A stretch of 64,000 bases of DNA from Massilia endophytica (GCF_021165955.1 NZ_CP088952.1:2418001-2482000); one strand, 5' to 3'. Shown: positions 1 to 9,452, counted from the first letter of the stretch. The notes: a model not told the origin generated them from the sequence alone. Translations and numbers: made by a program.

Positions 1-380
1 CCCGAGTACAGGGTCACTTCGTCGGAACGGGTGCCGTTGTTGCGGATGACGACGGGGGCCAGCGGCGTGATCGCCACGCCGTCGCGCTGGGCGGTGGCGA
101 GCATGAAGTTCTCGCTGTCGGTAAGCACGGTGTTGCAGCCGTTGACCAGGTCGTCGTTCAGCCCCCAACCTGCCTGGGCCGCGTCGGTATTGATGGAGAA
201 GAGAGCCAGCATGCCGTTCTGCATGGAGTCCGAGCCGCCCAGGGACGCGGCCTTGGTCTGCTCGGAGGTCACCATCAGCCGCGTGGCGAACATCACGGCC
301 AGCAGGCCGACCACCACGCTCACCATCAGCTCGACGATGGAGAAGCCGCGCGCACGAAGCATGGAATGGGAAGTCTTCAT
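1..380 (-). CDS. pilW: PilW-family minor pilin, partial (C-terminus beyond window edge)
   Basis: Reading the minus strand from the ATG at 380 gives an uninterrupted frame to base 1, so the gene continues outside the window. The N-terminus has a prepilin signal, RARG followed by FSIVELMVSVVVG: Gly at -1, Phe at +1, Glu at +5 and a hydrophobic helix, as expected for processing by PilD. The start overlaps the stop of pilV as ATGA. PilW is a minor pseudopilin that helps prime type IV pilus assembly in the inner membrane. Position after fimT and pilV and the AQAGWG motif-like stretch near residue 70 support PilW; pilX and pilY1 would be expected next, off the window. Confidence 0.82.
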   Translation of the reverse strand, partial: MKTSHSMLRARGFSIVELMVSVVVGLLAVMFATRLMVTSEQTKAASLGGSDSMQNGMLALFSINTDAAQAGWGLNDDLVNGCNTVLTDSENFMLATAQRDGVAITPLAPVVIRNNGTRSDEVTLYS

Positions 381-802
381 GGCTTGGGCAATGTGACGTA
401 GGAAGTGACGCGGTGGGTGTTTTCCATCTCGTTGGCCTTGCGGGTCCAGCGGATTTCGATATCGACCCGGCTGCTCAGCGGGTCTTCCTGCACCACGGTG
501 ACGCCAAGGCGCGCGGCGGGAATGGCGGCGCGCGTTTCGTTCACCCAGGGGGTGAGCGCGGCGGGCGGGGTGCCGTCCAGCGCCACCTCGTAGTTGGCCA
601 GGTTGGTGACATCGTTGTTCATCACCCCCAGCAGGCGGTCGGCGGCGATGGTGGCCTCGGCGCGCATGGCGGCATCCGACAGCGCGGAATAGGAACGCGC
701 CTGCAGGCCGATGGTGCCGAGCAGGCCGATGCCGAGAATGATGATGGCGATAAGCGCTTCCAGCAGCGCGATGCCTTCCTGGCGCGGGCGTGGGATCTTC
801 AT
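377..802 (-). CDS. pilV: Type IV pilus modification/minor pilin PilV
   Basis: 141-residue minor pilin. I take the ATG at 802, which overlaps the fimT stop as ATGA; an upstream start at 847 would add 15 residues lying inside fimT. The prepilin signal is PRPRQEG then IALLEALIAI, with Gly -1 and Glu +5, followed by a helix IIILGIGLLGTIGLQ that is typical of PilV. The rest is a small globular domain. It forms a translationally coupled unit pilE-fimT-pilV-pilW on the minus strand and should act in the inner membrane as a pilus-priming subunit. Confidence 0.85.
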   Translation of the reverse strand: MKIPRPRQEGIALLEALIAIIILGIGLLGTIGLQARSYSALSDAAMRAEATIAADRLLGVMNNDVTNLANYEVALDGTPPAALTPWVNETRAAIPAARLGVTVVQEDPLSSRVDIEIRWTRKANEMENTHRVTSYVTLPKP

Positions 803-1431
803 GGCGGACAGGCCCTCGAATCGGGCGCGGAAACGGTGGGATTGCATTTGACGGCAATGCCGGCCAGGGTCAGGGACAGCGCGGCGGGCGGAATATCGGC
901 CGCCATGCTGGAGGCGGCATCGAGGCGCACGCGGGTGAGCCGGTTGTCGATGGAGGTATCGACCCAGCCCAGTTCCGTGAAATAGACCGAGGTGGCGCCC
1001 GCTGGCGTCAGGCTGGGCGCGATGACGGTGGCCTTGGGCAGCGCATCGGCCCTGCGCAGCAGGGAGGTGTAGCCCGCGGCGCCTTCGGGATCGTTGGCGG
1101 CGGGCGCGGTGGGAGTGGACCAGACGCCCGAGTTGTCGTCGCAGGGCGTGCCGGGCGCGGGATAGCAGATGTCCACCTGCCAGTCGTGCTGGAAATTGCC
1201 CGCATTCTGGGTGAAAACGATGCGGCTGCGCGCATTGTGCTTGACGGCCTCGCGCCGCGCCGACGCCAGCCCTTCCGCGTAGAACTCGATGGCCGAACGG
1301 GCCCTGGCCGCGCTGACCCAGCTGTTCATGGCGGGCATGCCGATGGCCATGAGGAAGCCGACGATGGCCATGCCGACCAGCAGCTCGACCAGGGTCACGC
1401 CCGCGCCGCGGGCTTTGCTTATTTGGTGCAT
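799..1431 (-). CDS. fimT: GspH/FimT-family pseudopilin
   Basis: 210 residues. The N-terminus ARGAG/VTLVELLVGMAIVGFLMAIG carries the prepilin peptidase site (Gly -1, Glu +5) and the hydrophobic helix. The segment after it, WVSAARARSAIEFYAEGLASARREAVK, matches the helix of the GspH/FimT fold in which a run of SARxEAV is typical. The C-terminal part is a predicted beta-rich domain with a terminal Cys pair. It overlaps pilE by 13 bp and pilV by 4 bp. FimT proteins are pseudopilins of type IV pili, and some bind DNA for uptake; which role applies here cannot be read from the sequence. Confidence 0.82.
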   Translation of the reverse strand: MHQISKARGAGVTLVELLVGMAIVGFLMAIGMPAMNSWVSAARARSAIEFYAEGLASARREAVKHNARSRIVFTQNAGNFQHDWQVDICYPAPGTPCDDNSGVWSTPTAPAANDPEGAAGYTSLLRRADALPKATVIAPSLTPAGATSVYFTELGWVDTSIDNRLTRVRLDAASSMAADIPPAALSLTLAGIAVKCNPTVSAPDSRACPP

Positions 1432-1856
1432 TGCCCGCTCTTGCGGTCGACCCAGCAGGCGGCGTTGGCGGTCCAGCCGCTCGGCACGCCCGTGGTGGCG
1501 CGGTTGCCGTTCTGGTCGATGGTGAAGACGAAGCCCACGAGACGGTTCTTGCCCGTGGCCGTGACGGTATAGGTGGTGGCGGTGGCGTTGCTCAGCGCGT
1601 AGTCGAAATTGGTGCCCGCCTGCGGGAAGGAAGCGCTGGTGTTCAGGTTCACGTAGCTGCGGTTGTTGGACCAGAACTGTTCGGCCACCGGCTGCACGCT
1701 GGAGAGCGAGGTAAAGGCTTCCGTCAGGCGGCCGCGCGTCACGTAATCGTTATAGGCGGGCAGCGCCACCGCCGACAGGATGCCGATGATCACGATGGTG
1801 ATCAGCAGTTCCATCAGCGAAAAGCCCTTCGCGCTCACCTTGTGCATGCGTTTCAT
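1419..1856 (-). CDS. pilE: Type IV pilin, PilE-like
   Basis: 145 residues from the ATG at 1856, preceded by GGGGACGG as ribosome binding site; an earlier in-frame start at 1910 has no such site. The leader MKRMHKVSAKG is cleaved before FSLMELLITIVIIGILSAVALPAYNDYV, the canonical pilin N-terminus with Glu +5. The C-terminus holds a Cys pair (AACW and SGQC) forming the usual disulfide-bound D-region. Of the four linked genes it is the best candidate for a pilin subunit, but its position at the head of a fimT-pilV-pilW set resembles the minor pilin PilE of Pseudomonas, so it may be minor rather than major. Confidence 0.85.
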   Translation of the reverse strand: MKRMHKVSAKGFSLMELLITIVIIGILSAVALPAYNDYVTRGRLTEAFTSLSSVQPVAEQFWSNNRSYVNLNTSASFPQAGTNFDYALSNATATTYTVTATGKNRLVGFVFTIDQNGNRATTGVPSGWTANAACWVDRKSGQCTK

Positions 1857-1950
1857 TCTGCCGTCCCCGTTCTGAAGTAGTAAGGACAGTCTACAAGCCG
1901 AAGCTTGCATTTCCCTGAGGAAATCCTGACAAAAGGCTGACAGATTGAAA

Positions 1951-3285
1951 TTAAGCGGGAAAATGCACGCTGAACAGCGCGCCCTGGCCGTTGGCGGGTG
2001 TATCGATGGCGACTGTGGCGCCGTGGGCCTGGGCGATATCGCGCACGATGGCCAGGCCCAGGCCGCTGCCTGTTGTTTTTTCGTCCAGGCGCACGAAGCG
2101 GCTGAAGACGGCCTCGCGCCGCGCGGCCGGAATGCCGGGGCCGGAATCTTCCACCGTCAGCAGGGCGCCTTCCGGCGTGCTGCGGCAGGCCACGGTGACG
2201 GCGCCGCCTTCGGGGGTGTAGCGGATGGCGTTGTCGATCAGGTTGTCCACCAGGTCGCGCAGGAGGAAGCGTTCACCCTGCACCACCGCAGGCTCCAGCT
2301 CGAAGCCCAGGTCGATGTTCTTGCGCGCCGCCTGCTCCACGAAGTGCTGCACGGTTTCCGCGAGCAGGCCGTCCAGCGCCAGCGCCTCGCGCCGCTTCAT
2401 GCCGCCGTGGCCCGGCTCGGCGCGCGCCAGCGCCAGCAGCTGGTTCACCTGGCGGATCATGCGCTCGGTGGAGGAACGCATCAGGGCCAGGGCATGGGCG
2501 GAATCGGGATCGGCATGGCGCTCGCCCAGCAGGTCCAGCTGGGTGTGCAGGCCGGCAAGCGGCGTGCGCAGCTGGTGCGCCACGTTGGCGAGGAAGTCCT
2601 GCTGCGCCCGCGCGCCCCGGCTCACGCGCTCCAGCAGGCCGTTGAGGGCCTGGGCCACGGGCTCCAGCTCATAAGGGATGTCGGCGGCGGGCAGCGGCTC
2701 CAGTTCATCCGCGTCGCGCGCAGCGAGCATGGCGCGCATGCGGTTCAGGGGCCGCAGGCCGCTGCTTACCGAGAACCAGATCAGGCCCACGGCCGCCAGC
2801 GCAAAGAGCACCTCCAGCAGGATCAGGGCGCGCACAATGGCCTGGCGCGTCTGGGCGCGCTGGCGCACCGTCTTGGCCACGGTGACGGTGGCGGGCTGCC
2901 CCGCCACCTCCGCAGGCTGGCTGGCCACGCGTACGGCTTCGCCACGCATGATGCCGTCCGAGGCGCCGGTGCGCACGCTGGCCGCAGGCAGGTCCGCATC
3001 GCCTGCAATCAGCCGGCCCGCGCCGTCGCGCACCGCGAAGTAGACCAGGTCGCTGGCATCGCCGCGCAGGGCGCGTTCGGCCGCCCGGGGCAGGTCGAGA
3101 TGGAGCGCGCCCTGGCGCAGCTCGAGGCGCGCGGCCAGGGCCGCGGCGGAATCGGCCAGGCTGCCGTCCAGGGCCAGCTGCACGGGCAGCCAGGCCAGGG
3201 CATAGATCAGCGCGCCGCCTGCCAGGTTGAGCGCGAGGATGGGGCCGATCAGGCGCTTGAGCAGGCGCAGGCGGATGCTAGGCAT
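1951..3285 (-). CDS. Sensor histidine kinase, TctE/QseC type
   Basis: 444 residues. Two membrane helices (about 12-32 and 150-173) enclose a periplasmic domain of about 120 residues that resembles the 2CSK-N domain of TctE. The kinase core is complete: H box ANVAHQLRTPLAG with His237, N box DNLIDNAIRYTPEGG, G1 DSGPGIP, F box FSRFVRLD and G2 GSGLGLAIV. It overlaps the end of the response regulator gene by 8 bp, so the two are co-translated. TctE-family kinases commonly control tricarboxylate or other solute uptake; the ligand here is unknown, as no transporter adjoins. Confidence 0.88.
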   Translation of the reverse strand: MPSIRLRLLKRLIGPILALNLAGGALIYALAWLPVQLALDGSLADSAAALAARLELRQGALHLDLPRAAERALRGDASDLVYFAVRDGAGRLIAGDADLPAASVRTGASDGIMRGEAVRVASQPAEVAGQPATVTVAKTVRQRAQTRQAIVRALILLEVLFALAAVGLIWFSVSSGLRPLNRMRAMLAARDADELEPLPAADIPYELEPVAQALNGLLERVSRGARAQQDFLANVAHQLRTPLAGLHTQLDLLGERHADPDSAHALALMRSSTERMIRQVNQLLALARAEPGHGGMKRREALALDGLLAETVQHFVEQAARKNIDLGFELEPAVVQGERFLLRDLVDNLIDNAIRYTPEGGAVTVACRSTPEGALLTVEDSGPGIPAARREAVFSRFVRLDEKTTGSGLGLAIVRDIAQAHGATVAIDTPANGQGALFSVHFPA

Positions 3286-3949
3286 CGGCCGCTTCCAGCA
3301 TGTAGCCGAAGCCCCTTATCGTGCGGATTTGGATGCCCGCGTCCGCCGTCTTCTGCCGCAGGCGGGAGACGTAGACCTCGACCGCATTGGGTGTCACGTC
3401 GCCGCCCCAGGGCAGGATGGCGTCGATGATCTGCTGCTTGGAAACCACGCGCGCCTGGTGCTGCAGCAGGTATTCCAGCAGCGCCCATTCGCGCACGGAG
3501 AGGTCGAGGGGACGCTCGCCGATGCGCGCCCGCTTCGCGTCCAGGTCGAGCGCCAGCATGCCCAGGGCCAGTACCGCGGGCTGGGGGGCGTTGCGGCGGG
3601 CCAGGGCGCGCACGCGGGCCACCAGCTCGGGCGTGGCGAAGGGTTTCACGAGGTAGTCGTCAGCCCCTGTTTCCAGGCCGCGCACGCGGTCTTCCACGGC
3701 GTCGCGCGCCGTGAGCAGGAGCACGGGCAGGCTGCTGCCGCGGCCGCGCAGGCGGCGCACGACTTCGAAGCCGTCCATGCCGGGCAGTCCCACATCGAGC
3801 ACCAGCACGTCGGCGGGCTGGGAGCGCTGCAGGGCCGCATCGGCCTCGCTGCCGCTGCCCAGGGTATCGACGGACATGCCGTGCCCCGCGAGGACCCTTG
3901 CCAGGCCGTCGGCGAGGATGGCGTCGTCTTCTACGAGGAGTACGTGCAT
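3278..3949 (-). CDS. OmpR/TctD-family response regulator
   Basis: 223 residues from the ATG at 3949, which begins directly at MHVLLVEDD; an earlier in-frame start at 4015 would add an unlikely extension. Receiver domain 1-115 with acidic pair EDD, phospho-acceptor Asp in VLVLDVGLPGMDGF, Thr in LLLTARD and Lys in YLVKPF. The C-terminal winged helix (about 125-220) has the standard LSVREWALLEYLL and RTIRGFGYMLE motifs. It precedes its histidine kinase in the same operon. Transcription factor for unknown targets; a divergent chemoreceptor gene starts 130 bp upstream. Confidence 0.9.
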   Translation of the reverse strand: MHVLLVEDDAILADGLARVLAGHGMSVDTLGSGSEADAALQRSQPADVLVLDVGLPGMDGFEVVRRLRGRGSSLPVLLLTARDAVEDRVRGLETGADDYLVKPFATPELVARVRALARRNAPQPAVLALGMLALDLDAKRARIGERPLDLSVREWALLEYLLQHQARVVSKQQIIDAILPWGGDVTPNAVEVYVSRLRQKTADAGIQIRTIRGFGYMLEAADA

Positions 3950-4081
3950 GGGGCGGAGGCAAGTTGTGATGTGAGCATTATGCACGGACAGCCCCCGCGG
4001 CGACAGAGGGGGCATTTCATCGGCCCGTCATATTTGCAAGTCACAATTTCCTCACAGAAACCCCTTTGTCAGGAATATACG

Positions 4082-6076
4082 ATGCTGCTTCTCCGCCCTG
4101 CCGTCGCCCTCATGCAGCGCCTGCGCCTGCTGCCCAAATTTACGCTGGTGTCCCTCGTGTTCCTGCTGCCCCTGCTGGCGGCGACGGGCCTGCTGATGGC
4201 GGAGCTGCATAAATCCATCGCCTACACGGCGCAGGAGCGGCGCGGCGTGGCCTACATCGTCCAGCTGCAGGAGCTCAAGCGCCTGAGCCAGCAGCGGCGC
4301 GCCCTCGCCACCCTGGGCCAGGATGTGCGCCCGCTGGCGGCGCAGATCGATGCCGCGCTCGGCAAGCTGGACGGCTGGCAGAAGGAGGCGCAGGAGCTGT
4401 CCGCCCTGCCCGAATTCCAGGCGCTGCAGGCCGACTGGAAGACCCTGCGCCAGGCGTCGCCCGATCCCAGGCGCGGCCTGGCCCGGCACACCGCCTTCAT
4501 CGCCCGCATCGGCGGACTGGTGACGCTGGTGGCCGACCGCTCCAAGCTGAGCCTGGACCCCGAGGTGCAGACCTACTACCTGATCGGCGCCTTCGTGAAG
4601 ACCATTCCCGACATCGCGGAAGGCCTGTCCGTGATCGCCGCGCGCGGCGGCTCCTATATCGACACCGGGCTGCTGGAAGCGAACGAGGACCAGCTGCTGA
4701 ACGCCACCGCCATGATTGCGCGCCACGAGCTGGAGCGCATGCCCCGCCTGCCGCCCGTGCAGGCAAGGCAGCGGACGGCCATTCCCGCCGCCCTCGCCTT
4801 CCTGGTGCGCACGCACAACGAGATCACCATGTCCTACAACCAGACCTCGGGCAAGGCCTTCAACGCGGGCGGCAGCCAGGCCATCGACGGCCTCTACGGC
4901 GTGGCGCAGGCCTCGGCCGAGGTGCTGGATGGCCTGCTGGCGGAACGCGCCGGCCGCGCGGCCCTGCGCCGCAACCTGATCCTGGCCGCGGTGCTGGCCG
5001 CCATTGCCCTGGCCAGCTGGCTGGGCGCCGGTTTCTACGCCTCCTTCTCGCGCGATATCGCCCGCCTGAACGGGGCCGTGAAAGCGGCGGCGGACGGCGA
5101 CCTGAGCGTGCGCATCGCCTCCCCGGCGCGCGACGAAATCGGCAGCCTGGCCAATGCCTTCGGCCGCATGACGGCTTCGCTGGAAACCCTGGTGGCCGAT
5201 ATCCGCAACAGCGCCGGCCACATCGGCGGTGCGGCGGACGAGCTGGCCGAGGGCAATGCCAGCCTGTCCGGCCACACGGAAGCCCAGGCCGAGGCGCTCG
5301 CGGAAACGGTGGCCTCCATGCGCGAGCTGGCCGATACCGTCCAGCGCAACAGCGCCCACGCCCGCGACGGGGAACGTCTGGGCCAGGCCGCCAGCGGCGT
5401 GGCGCGCCGCGGCGGCGACAGCGTGCGCGAAGTGGTGGAGACCATGGCTTCCATCCGCGCCAGCTCGGACCGTATCGCCGACATCATCGGCGTGATCGAC
5501 AGCATCGCCTTCCAGACCAATATCCTGGCCCTGAACGCGGCCGTGGAAGCGGCGCGCGCGGGCGAACAGGGGCGCGGCTTTGCCGTGGTGGCGGCCGAAG
5601 TGCGCAGCCTGGCCCAGCGCTCGGCGGCGGCGGCCCTGGAGATCAAGCAGCTCATCGCGGACTCGGTGGGCAAGGTGGAATCGGGCAGCCGCCTGGTGGA
5701 CAGCGCGGGCGCCACCATGGCCGAGGTCGTGGACTCCGTGCACCGCATGGCCGCCCTCATCGGCCAGATCGGCGCGGCGGAGGCGGAGCAGCGCGCGGAG
5801 ATCGGCTCGCTGAACAGCGCCCTCGCCCGCATCGACGGCATGAACCGCCAGAATGCAGGCCTTGTACTTCAAGCCTCTGTAGGAGCAGGCCGCGTGCACG
5901 AGGAAAGCGCCTTGCTCAACCAGGCGTTGAGCCGCTTCCGCCTCTCCGGCGAAACGGCCGGGCAGGCTTATGTATCCAGCCGCACGGATGGCCTGGGAAC
6001 TGTTGCCCTGCCGCATTCCTGGAGCGCCAACAAGCCACGGCTGAGCAGCCGCGAGGCAGCGCGGCGACATGGCTGA
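4082..6076 (+). CDS. Methyl-accepting chemotaxis protein
   Basis: 664 residues from ATG 4082, with AGGA seven bases upstream. Transmembrane helix at about 17-40, a large helical ligand-binding region to about 295 with a nitrate/nitrite-sensor-like look (QELKRLSQQRRALATL), a second helix near 297-320, HAMP linker and a full signalling domain with the hairpin tip IDSIAFQTNILALNAAVEAARAGEQGRGFAVVAAEVRSLAQ split over residues about 475-515. There is no NWETF-type CheR tether at the C-terminus. It signals to CheA/CheW, none of which is in the window. The ligand is unknown. Confidence 0.92.
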   Translation: MLLLRPAVALMQRLRLLPKFTLVSLVFLLPLLAATGLLMAELHKSIAYTAQERRGVAYIVQLQELKRLSQQRRALATLGQDVRPLAAQIDAALGKLDGWQKEAQELSALPEFQALQADWKTLRQASPDPRRGLARHTAFIARIGGLVTLVADRSKLSLDPEVQTYYLIGAFVKTIPDIAEGLSVIAARGGSYIDTGLLEANEDQLLNATAMIARHELERMPRLPPVQARQRTAIPAALAFLVRTHNEITMSYNQTSGKAFNAGGSQAIDGLYGVAQASAEVLDGLLAERAGRAALRRNLILAAVLAAIALASWLGAGFYASFSRDIARLNGAVKAAADGDLSVRIASPARDEIGSLANAFGRMTASLETLVADIRNSAGHIGGAADELAEGNASLSGHTEAQAEALAETVASMRELADTVQRNSAHARDGERLGQAASGVARRGGDSVREVVETMASIRASSDRIADIIGVIDSIAFQTNILALNAAVEAARAGEQGRGFAVVAAEVRSLAQRSAAAALEIKQLIADSVGKVESGSRLVDSAGATMAEVVDSVHRMAALIGQIGAAEAEQRAEIGSLNSALARIDGMNRQNAGLVLQASVGAGRVHEESALLNQALSRFRLSGETAGQAYVSSRTDGLGTVALPHSWSANKPRLSSREAARRHG

Positions 6077-6300
6077 CACTTTTCATGGTATGCATAAGTG
6101 ATCTGAAGTAGGACCAGGCCTACAAAGCGCCATGTTTCCAGCCTACATGAGGGCGGAAACCCGTCTTATGTTCGTTACCTACATAGGAAATTAAAGTACT
6201 AGCAACGCATCCGGCAAAGCGGCGCGAGAACAGAAGCGCCGCCCGTTACGTCCAAGACGGCGCCGGAGGCGAATGTGTACTTTAAGTCTGTGAGGATAAT

Positions 6301-7107
6301 ATGAACAACACACAAACCGGCGCCACTGCCCAGAACACTACGTCCCGCCCGCTGCCTGGCGCACGTGATTACAAAGTGGCGTCCCGGCCGGTTGTCAGCT
6401 ACAGCGGCACCCAGCAGAACGAACTGCTGGCCGCCCTGCCTCGCGAGGTGCTGGAATCCCTGTTCGAACACCTGGAGCTGGTGCAGCTGCCCTTCGGCAA
6501 GGAACTGTTCGAGTACGGCAGCAAACTGGAAAACGTCTACTTCCCCACCACCGCCATCGTGTCCCTGCTGTATGTGATGGAAGACGGCGCCACCACGGAG
6601 ATTGCCGTGGTCGGCCATGAAGGCGTGGTGGGTGTGTCCATGTTCCCCGGCGAACGCGCCATGTGCAGCGCCGTGGTGCAGAGCGCCGGCTACGGCTACC
6701 GCCTGAAAGCCCAGGCCCTGCGCGATGTGTTCAACCAGGGCGGCGCCCTGCCCCAGCTGCTCATGCGCTACAACACCGCCCTGTTCGCCCAGATGGCGCA
6801 GAACGCCGTCGGCGGCCGCCACAGCTCCATCGAGCAGAAGCTGTGCCGCTGGCTGCTGGACCGCCTGGACCGCTCGCCCACCAACGAGCTGAAGGTGACC
6901 CAGGAAATGATTTCCATCATGCTGGGCGTGCGCCGCGAAAGCATCACGGCCGCCGCGGGCAAACTGCAGGAAGACGGCCTTATCACCTACCGCCGCGGCA
7001 ATATCACTGTGCTGAACCGCGAGGGTCTGGAGCAGTATGCCGGGGAATGCTATAAGGTGGCGAAGACGGAATATGATCGTCTGCTCGTTGACGTAGCGGG
7101 CTGCTGA
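6301..7107 (+). CDS. Crp/Fnr-family transcriptional regulator
   Basis: 268 residues. The N-terminal half is a cyclic-nucleotide-binding beta-roll (LPFGKELFEYGSKLENVYFPTTAIVSLL spread over about 60-90, then AVVGHEGVVGVSMF), and the C-terminal part has a helix-turn-helix of the Crp type around TQEMISIMLGVRRESITAAAGKL. The usual Crp cAMP-contact residues are not evident and the FNR Cys cluster is absent, so the ligand is uncertain. It starts seven bases after GAGGAT. Its 3' end overlaps the convergent histidine kinase gene on the other strand by 104 bp. Confidence 0.85.
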   Translation: MNNTQTGATAQNTTSRPLPGARDYKVASRPVVSYSGTQQNELLAALPREVLESLFEHLELVQLPFGKELFEYGSKLENVYFPTTAIVSLLYVMEDGATTEIAVVGHEGVVGVSMFPGERAMCSAVVQSAGYGYRLKAQALRDVFNQGGALPQLLMRYNTALFAQMAQNAVGGRHSSIEQKLCRWLLDRLDRSPTNELKVTQEMISIMLGVRRESITAAAGKLQEDGLITYRRGNITVLNREGLEQYAGECYKVAKTEYDRLLVDVAGC

Positions 7108-8536
7108 CGCCCTCCGGCACGGTGGCGCCGGACGGCGTCACCGGCTTTCCCTTCAGGGGAATATGCACCTCCACGCAGGTGCCCAAGTCGTTCCGCCCCC
7201 GCCGCACCGTCAGGCTTCCTCCCAGCAGCAGCGCCCTCTCCCGCATGCCCAGCAAGCCATGCGACATCGGCTTCACGATATTGTTGGCCGCAATCCCTAC
7301 CCCATCGTCGATCACGCGCAGCACCAGCTGGCCGTCCGCATCCGTCTTGAGCGTAACGCTGACGTGCGAGGCTTTGGCGTACTTGCGGATATTGGTGAGC
7401 GATTCCTGCACGATGCGGAAGAGCGCAATCGACAGGCTGCTGTCGCCCGCGCGCGCGATGCCGTCGATCTCGGGGCCGATCTCCGTCTCGCAGGGAATGC
7501 GCGTGAGGCGGCTGAAGTCTTCCGTATAGCTGTCGATGGCGGCGCACAGGCCGAGGTTGTCCAGCAGGCTGGGGCGCAGGTTCTCGATGATGCGGCGCTT
7601 GAGCTCCACCGTTTCCACCAGCGTGCCGCGCGCCCGCCGCAGCTGGGCTGCCAGCTCGGGCTGGGTCTTCTGCAGCTGGTGGGTGACCGCCGCGATATCC
7701 ATGCTGATGGAGGTGAGGTTGGCGCCCATCTCGTCGTGCAGCTCGCGCGAGAGGCGCATCTTCTCTTCCTCGCTGATGCTGATGAGGTGGCGCGAGAGCA
7801 CGGAGAGCTGCTCGGTGCGCTGCGCCACCATGGCCTCCAGGTTCTCGTTGGACTGCTGCAGCGCGTACTCGACGGCCGCGCGGGTGACGAAGCTGCGCCG
7901 CACCAGCTGGTAGAAGAGGATGAGCACGACGATGGCCAGGGCATTGATGCCCGTGCCCAGCAGCACCGCCTTCTGGTACTCGTGGTAGAAGCCGGCGCTG
8001 CGCGCCGCCAGGGTTTCGTTCTGCTCCTGGATCATGATGACGGTGAGCAGGCGGATCTCGTCCATGCCGCTGCGCTCGTCCGCATAGCGGGCGATGTTGA
8101 CAATCTCTTCCAGTCCCCCATGGCGGTAGACCTCCATGGTCTCGGCCAGAATGCCGAGCTTGCGGCGCACCAGGGTGTGCAGCTGGTTCAGGTTCTTGAG
8201 CTGGCCCGGGCTGTCCGCCAGCAGCCGTTCCAGCTCCTTGAATTCCGCTTCCGTCTTGGCCACCACGGTGCGCGTGGGGCCCAGGTAGATATCCTGCCCC
8301 GACAGGAAATAGCCGCGCATGCTGCTCTCCGCGTCCTGCACCAGCACGTCCAGGTACTGCAGGCGTTCGGCCACACGCGAGCTCTGCAGCAGCTGGGCAT
8401 TGGCGCCGTTCAGCGACTGCAGGTTATGGAACAGGCTGATTCCGTTGACAATGAGGATCAGTGCGCACGTCACGCACAGCAGCGTCTTGTAGAGAGGCAG
8501 CCGGTGTTGCGGGGCCGGTGTGAGAGTGAAGTACAT
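7004..8536 (-). CDS. CHASE3-domain histidine kinase, NarX/DegS type
   Basis: 510 residues from ATG 8536 (AGG four bases upstream); a longer reading from 8638 lacks a good site. Membrane helix about 17-35, periplasmic CHASE3-like domain (about 40-205, with QDAESSMRGYFLSGQDIYL), second helix 208-230, a short coiled coil, HisKA_3 motif RLSRELHDEMGANLTSI and a small HATPase domain with DDGVGI and GLLGMRERA. HisKA_3 kinases pair with LuxR-type regulators, and one lies just upstream. The C-terminal 40 residues beyond HIPLKGKP look unstructured and run antisense into the Crp/Fnr gene; the true stop could matter for both genes. Confidence 0.85.
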   Translation of the reverse strand: MYFTLTPAPQHRLPLYKTLLCVTCALILIVNGISLFHNLQSLNGANAQLLQSSRVAERLQYLDVLVQDAESSMRGYFLSGQDIYLGPTRTVVAKTEAEFKELERLLADSPGQLKNLNQLHTLVRRKLGILAETMEVYRHGGLEEIVNIARYADERSGMDEIRLLTVIMIQEQNETLAARSAGFYHEYQKAVLLGTGINALAIVVLILFYQLVRRSFVTRAAVEYALQQSNENLEAMVAQRTEQLSVLSRHLISISEEEKMRLSRELHDEMGANLTSISMDIAAVTHQLQKTQPELAAQLRRARGTLVETVELKRRIIENLRPSLLDNLGLCAAIDSYTEDFSRLTRIPCETEIGPEIDGIARAGDSSLSIALFRIVQESLTNIRKYAKASHVSVTLKTDADGQLVLRVIDDGVGIAANNIVKPMSHGLLGMRERALLLGGSLTVRRGRNDLGTCVEVHIPLKGKPVTPSGATVPEGVSSPLRQRADDHIPSSPPYSIPRHTAPDPRGSAQ

Positions 8537-8671
8537 CCTGAAGCGTCCTTGCTGGGTTTGCTCTGCAACGGGCAGTCCATTATAGACCGCCCTTCCGGTA
8601 GCTGCCCCGAGGAAACCTATCGTGTGCAGGTTTTGCACACTGGAAAACTGTAACAGGATGTTGCCGGGTGA

Positions 8672-9304
8672 TCAGTCCAGCAAGTTGTTTTTCATTGCGT
8701 AATACGTCAGATCGCTGTTCGACTGCAGGCCCATCTTTTCCATGATGCGCGTGCGGTAGGTGCTGACAGTCTTGATGCTCAGCGAGAGCGCCGTGCCGAT
8801 GTCGGATACGGTGGCGCCGCGCGCCAGGCGCAGGAAGACCTGGAACTCGCGGTCCGACAGCTCGGTGTGCAGCGCCGTGTTGGGATCGCGGTCGAAACTC
8901 TGGGCCAGCAGCTCGCCCACCTGCGAGCTCACATAGCGGCGGCCCTGGTAGACGGTGCGCACGGCCGTGATCAGCTCCTCGGCCTCGCACTCCTTGTTCA
9001 GGTAGCCGTTCGCGCCCATCTTGAACAGGTTGAGCGCGTACTGCTGGGCCGGATAGCCGGACAGGATCAGCACCGGCAGGTCCGGCTGGCCCTGGCGGAT
9101 GGTGCGCAGCGTGTCGATGCCGCTCTGGTCGGGCATCGCGATGTCCAGCAGGAGCACGTCGCAGATCTCGCGGCGGGCGATTTCCAGCGCTTCGCGCCCC
9201 GTGCTGCCCTCGGCCACCACGGTGAAATCGTCGGACGACGAGAAGATCTGCTTGAATCCCGCTCTTACAATCTGGTGATCGTCACAAATGGCAACGCGTA
9301 TCAT
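8672..9304 (-). CDS. NarL/UvrY-family response regulator (LuxR helix-turn-helix)
   Basis: 210 residues. Receiver domain with DD at 7-8, phosphorylation Asp in VLLLDIAMPDQSG, and NKE in place of the usual KP after the conserved Lys (GYLNKECEAEE). C-terminal LuxR-type DNA-binding domain: LSDREFQVFLRLARGATVSD and IKTVSTYRTRIMEKMGL. Located 135 bp upstream of the CHASE3 kinase on the same strand and almost certainly its partner. About 190 AT-rich bases lie between it and the merR terminator and should carry its promoter. Confidence 0.9.
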   Translation of the reverse strand: MIRVAICDDHQIVRAGFKQIFSSSDDFTVVAEGSTGREALEIARREICDVLLLDIAMPDQSGIDTLRTIRQGQPDLPVLILSGYPAQQYALNLFKMGANGYLNKECEAEELITAVRTVYQGRRYVSSQVGELLAQSFDRDPNTALHTELSDREFQVFLRLARGATVSDIGTALSLSIKTVSTYRTRIMEKMGLQSNSDLTYYAMKNNLLD

Positions 9305-9452
9305 TCTCTGGAACCTCTAAGTTACGGGCTGGGCCAGCCCACGTGATCTGCGTCTACATTTTTCGCTAGCAAAAACATAACATTAATATTGTAGCACCAA
9401 ATATGTAACGTTTAACGCCATTGTAGCGCCTACAGGCCAAAGGGGTACAGGC

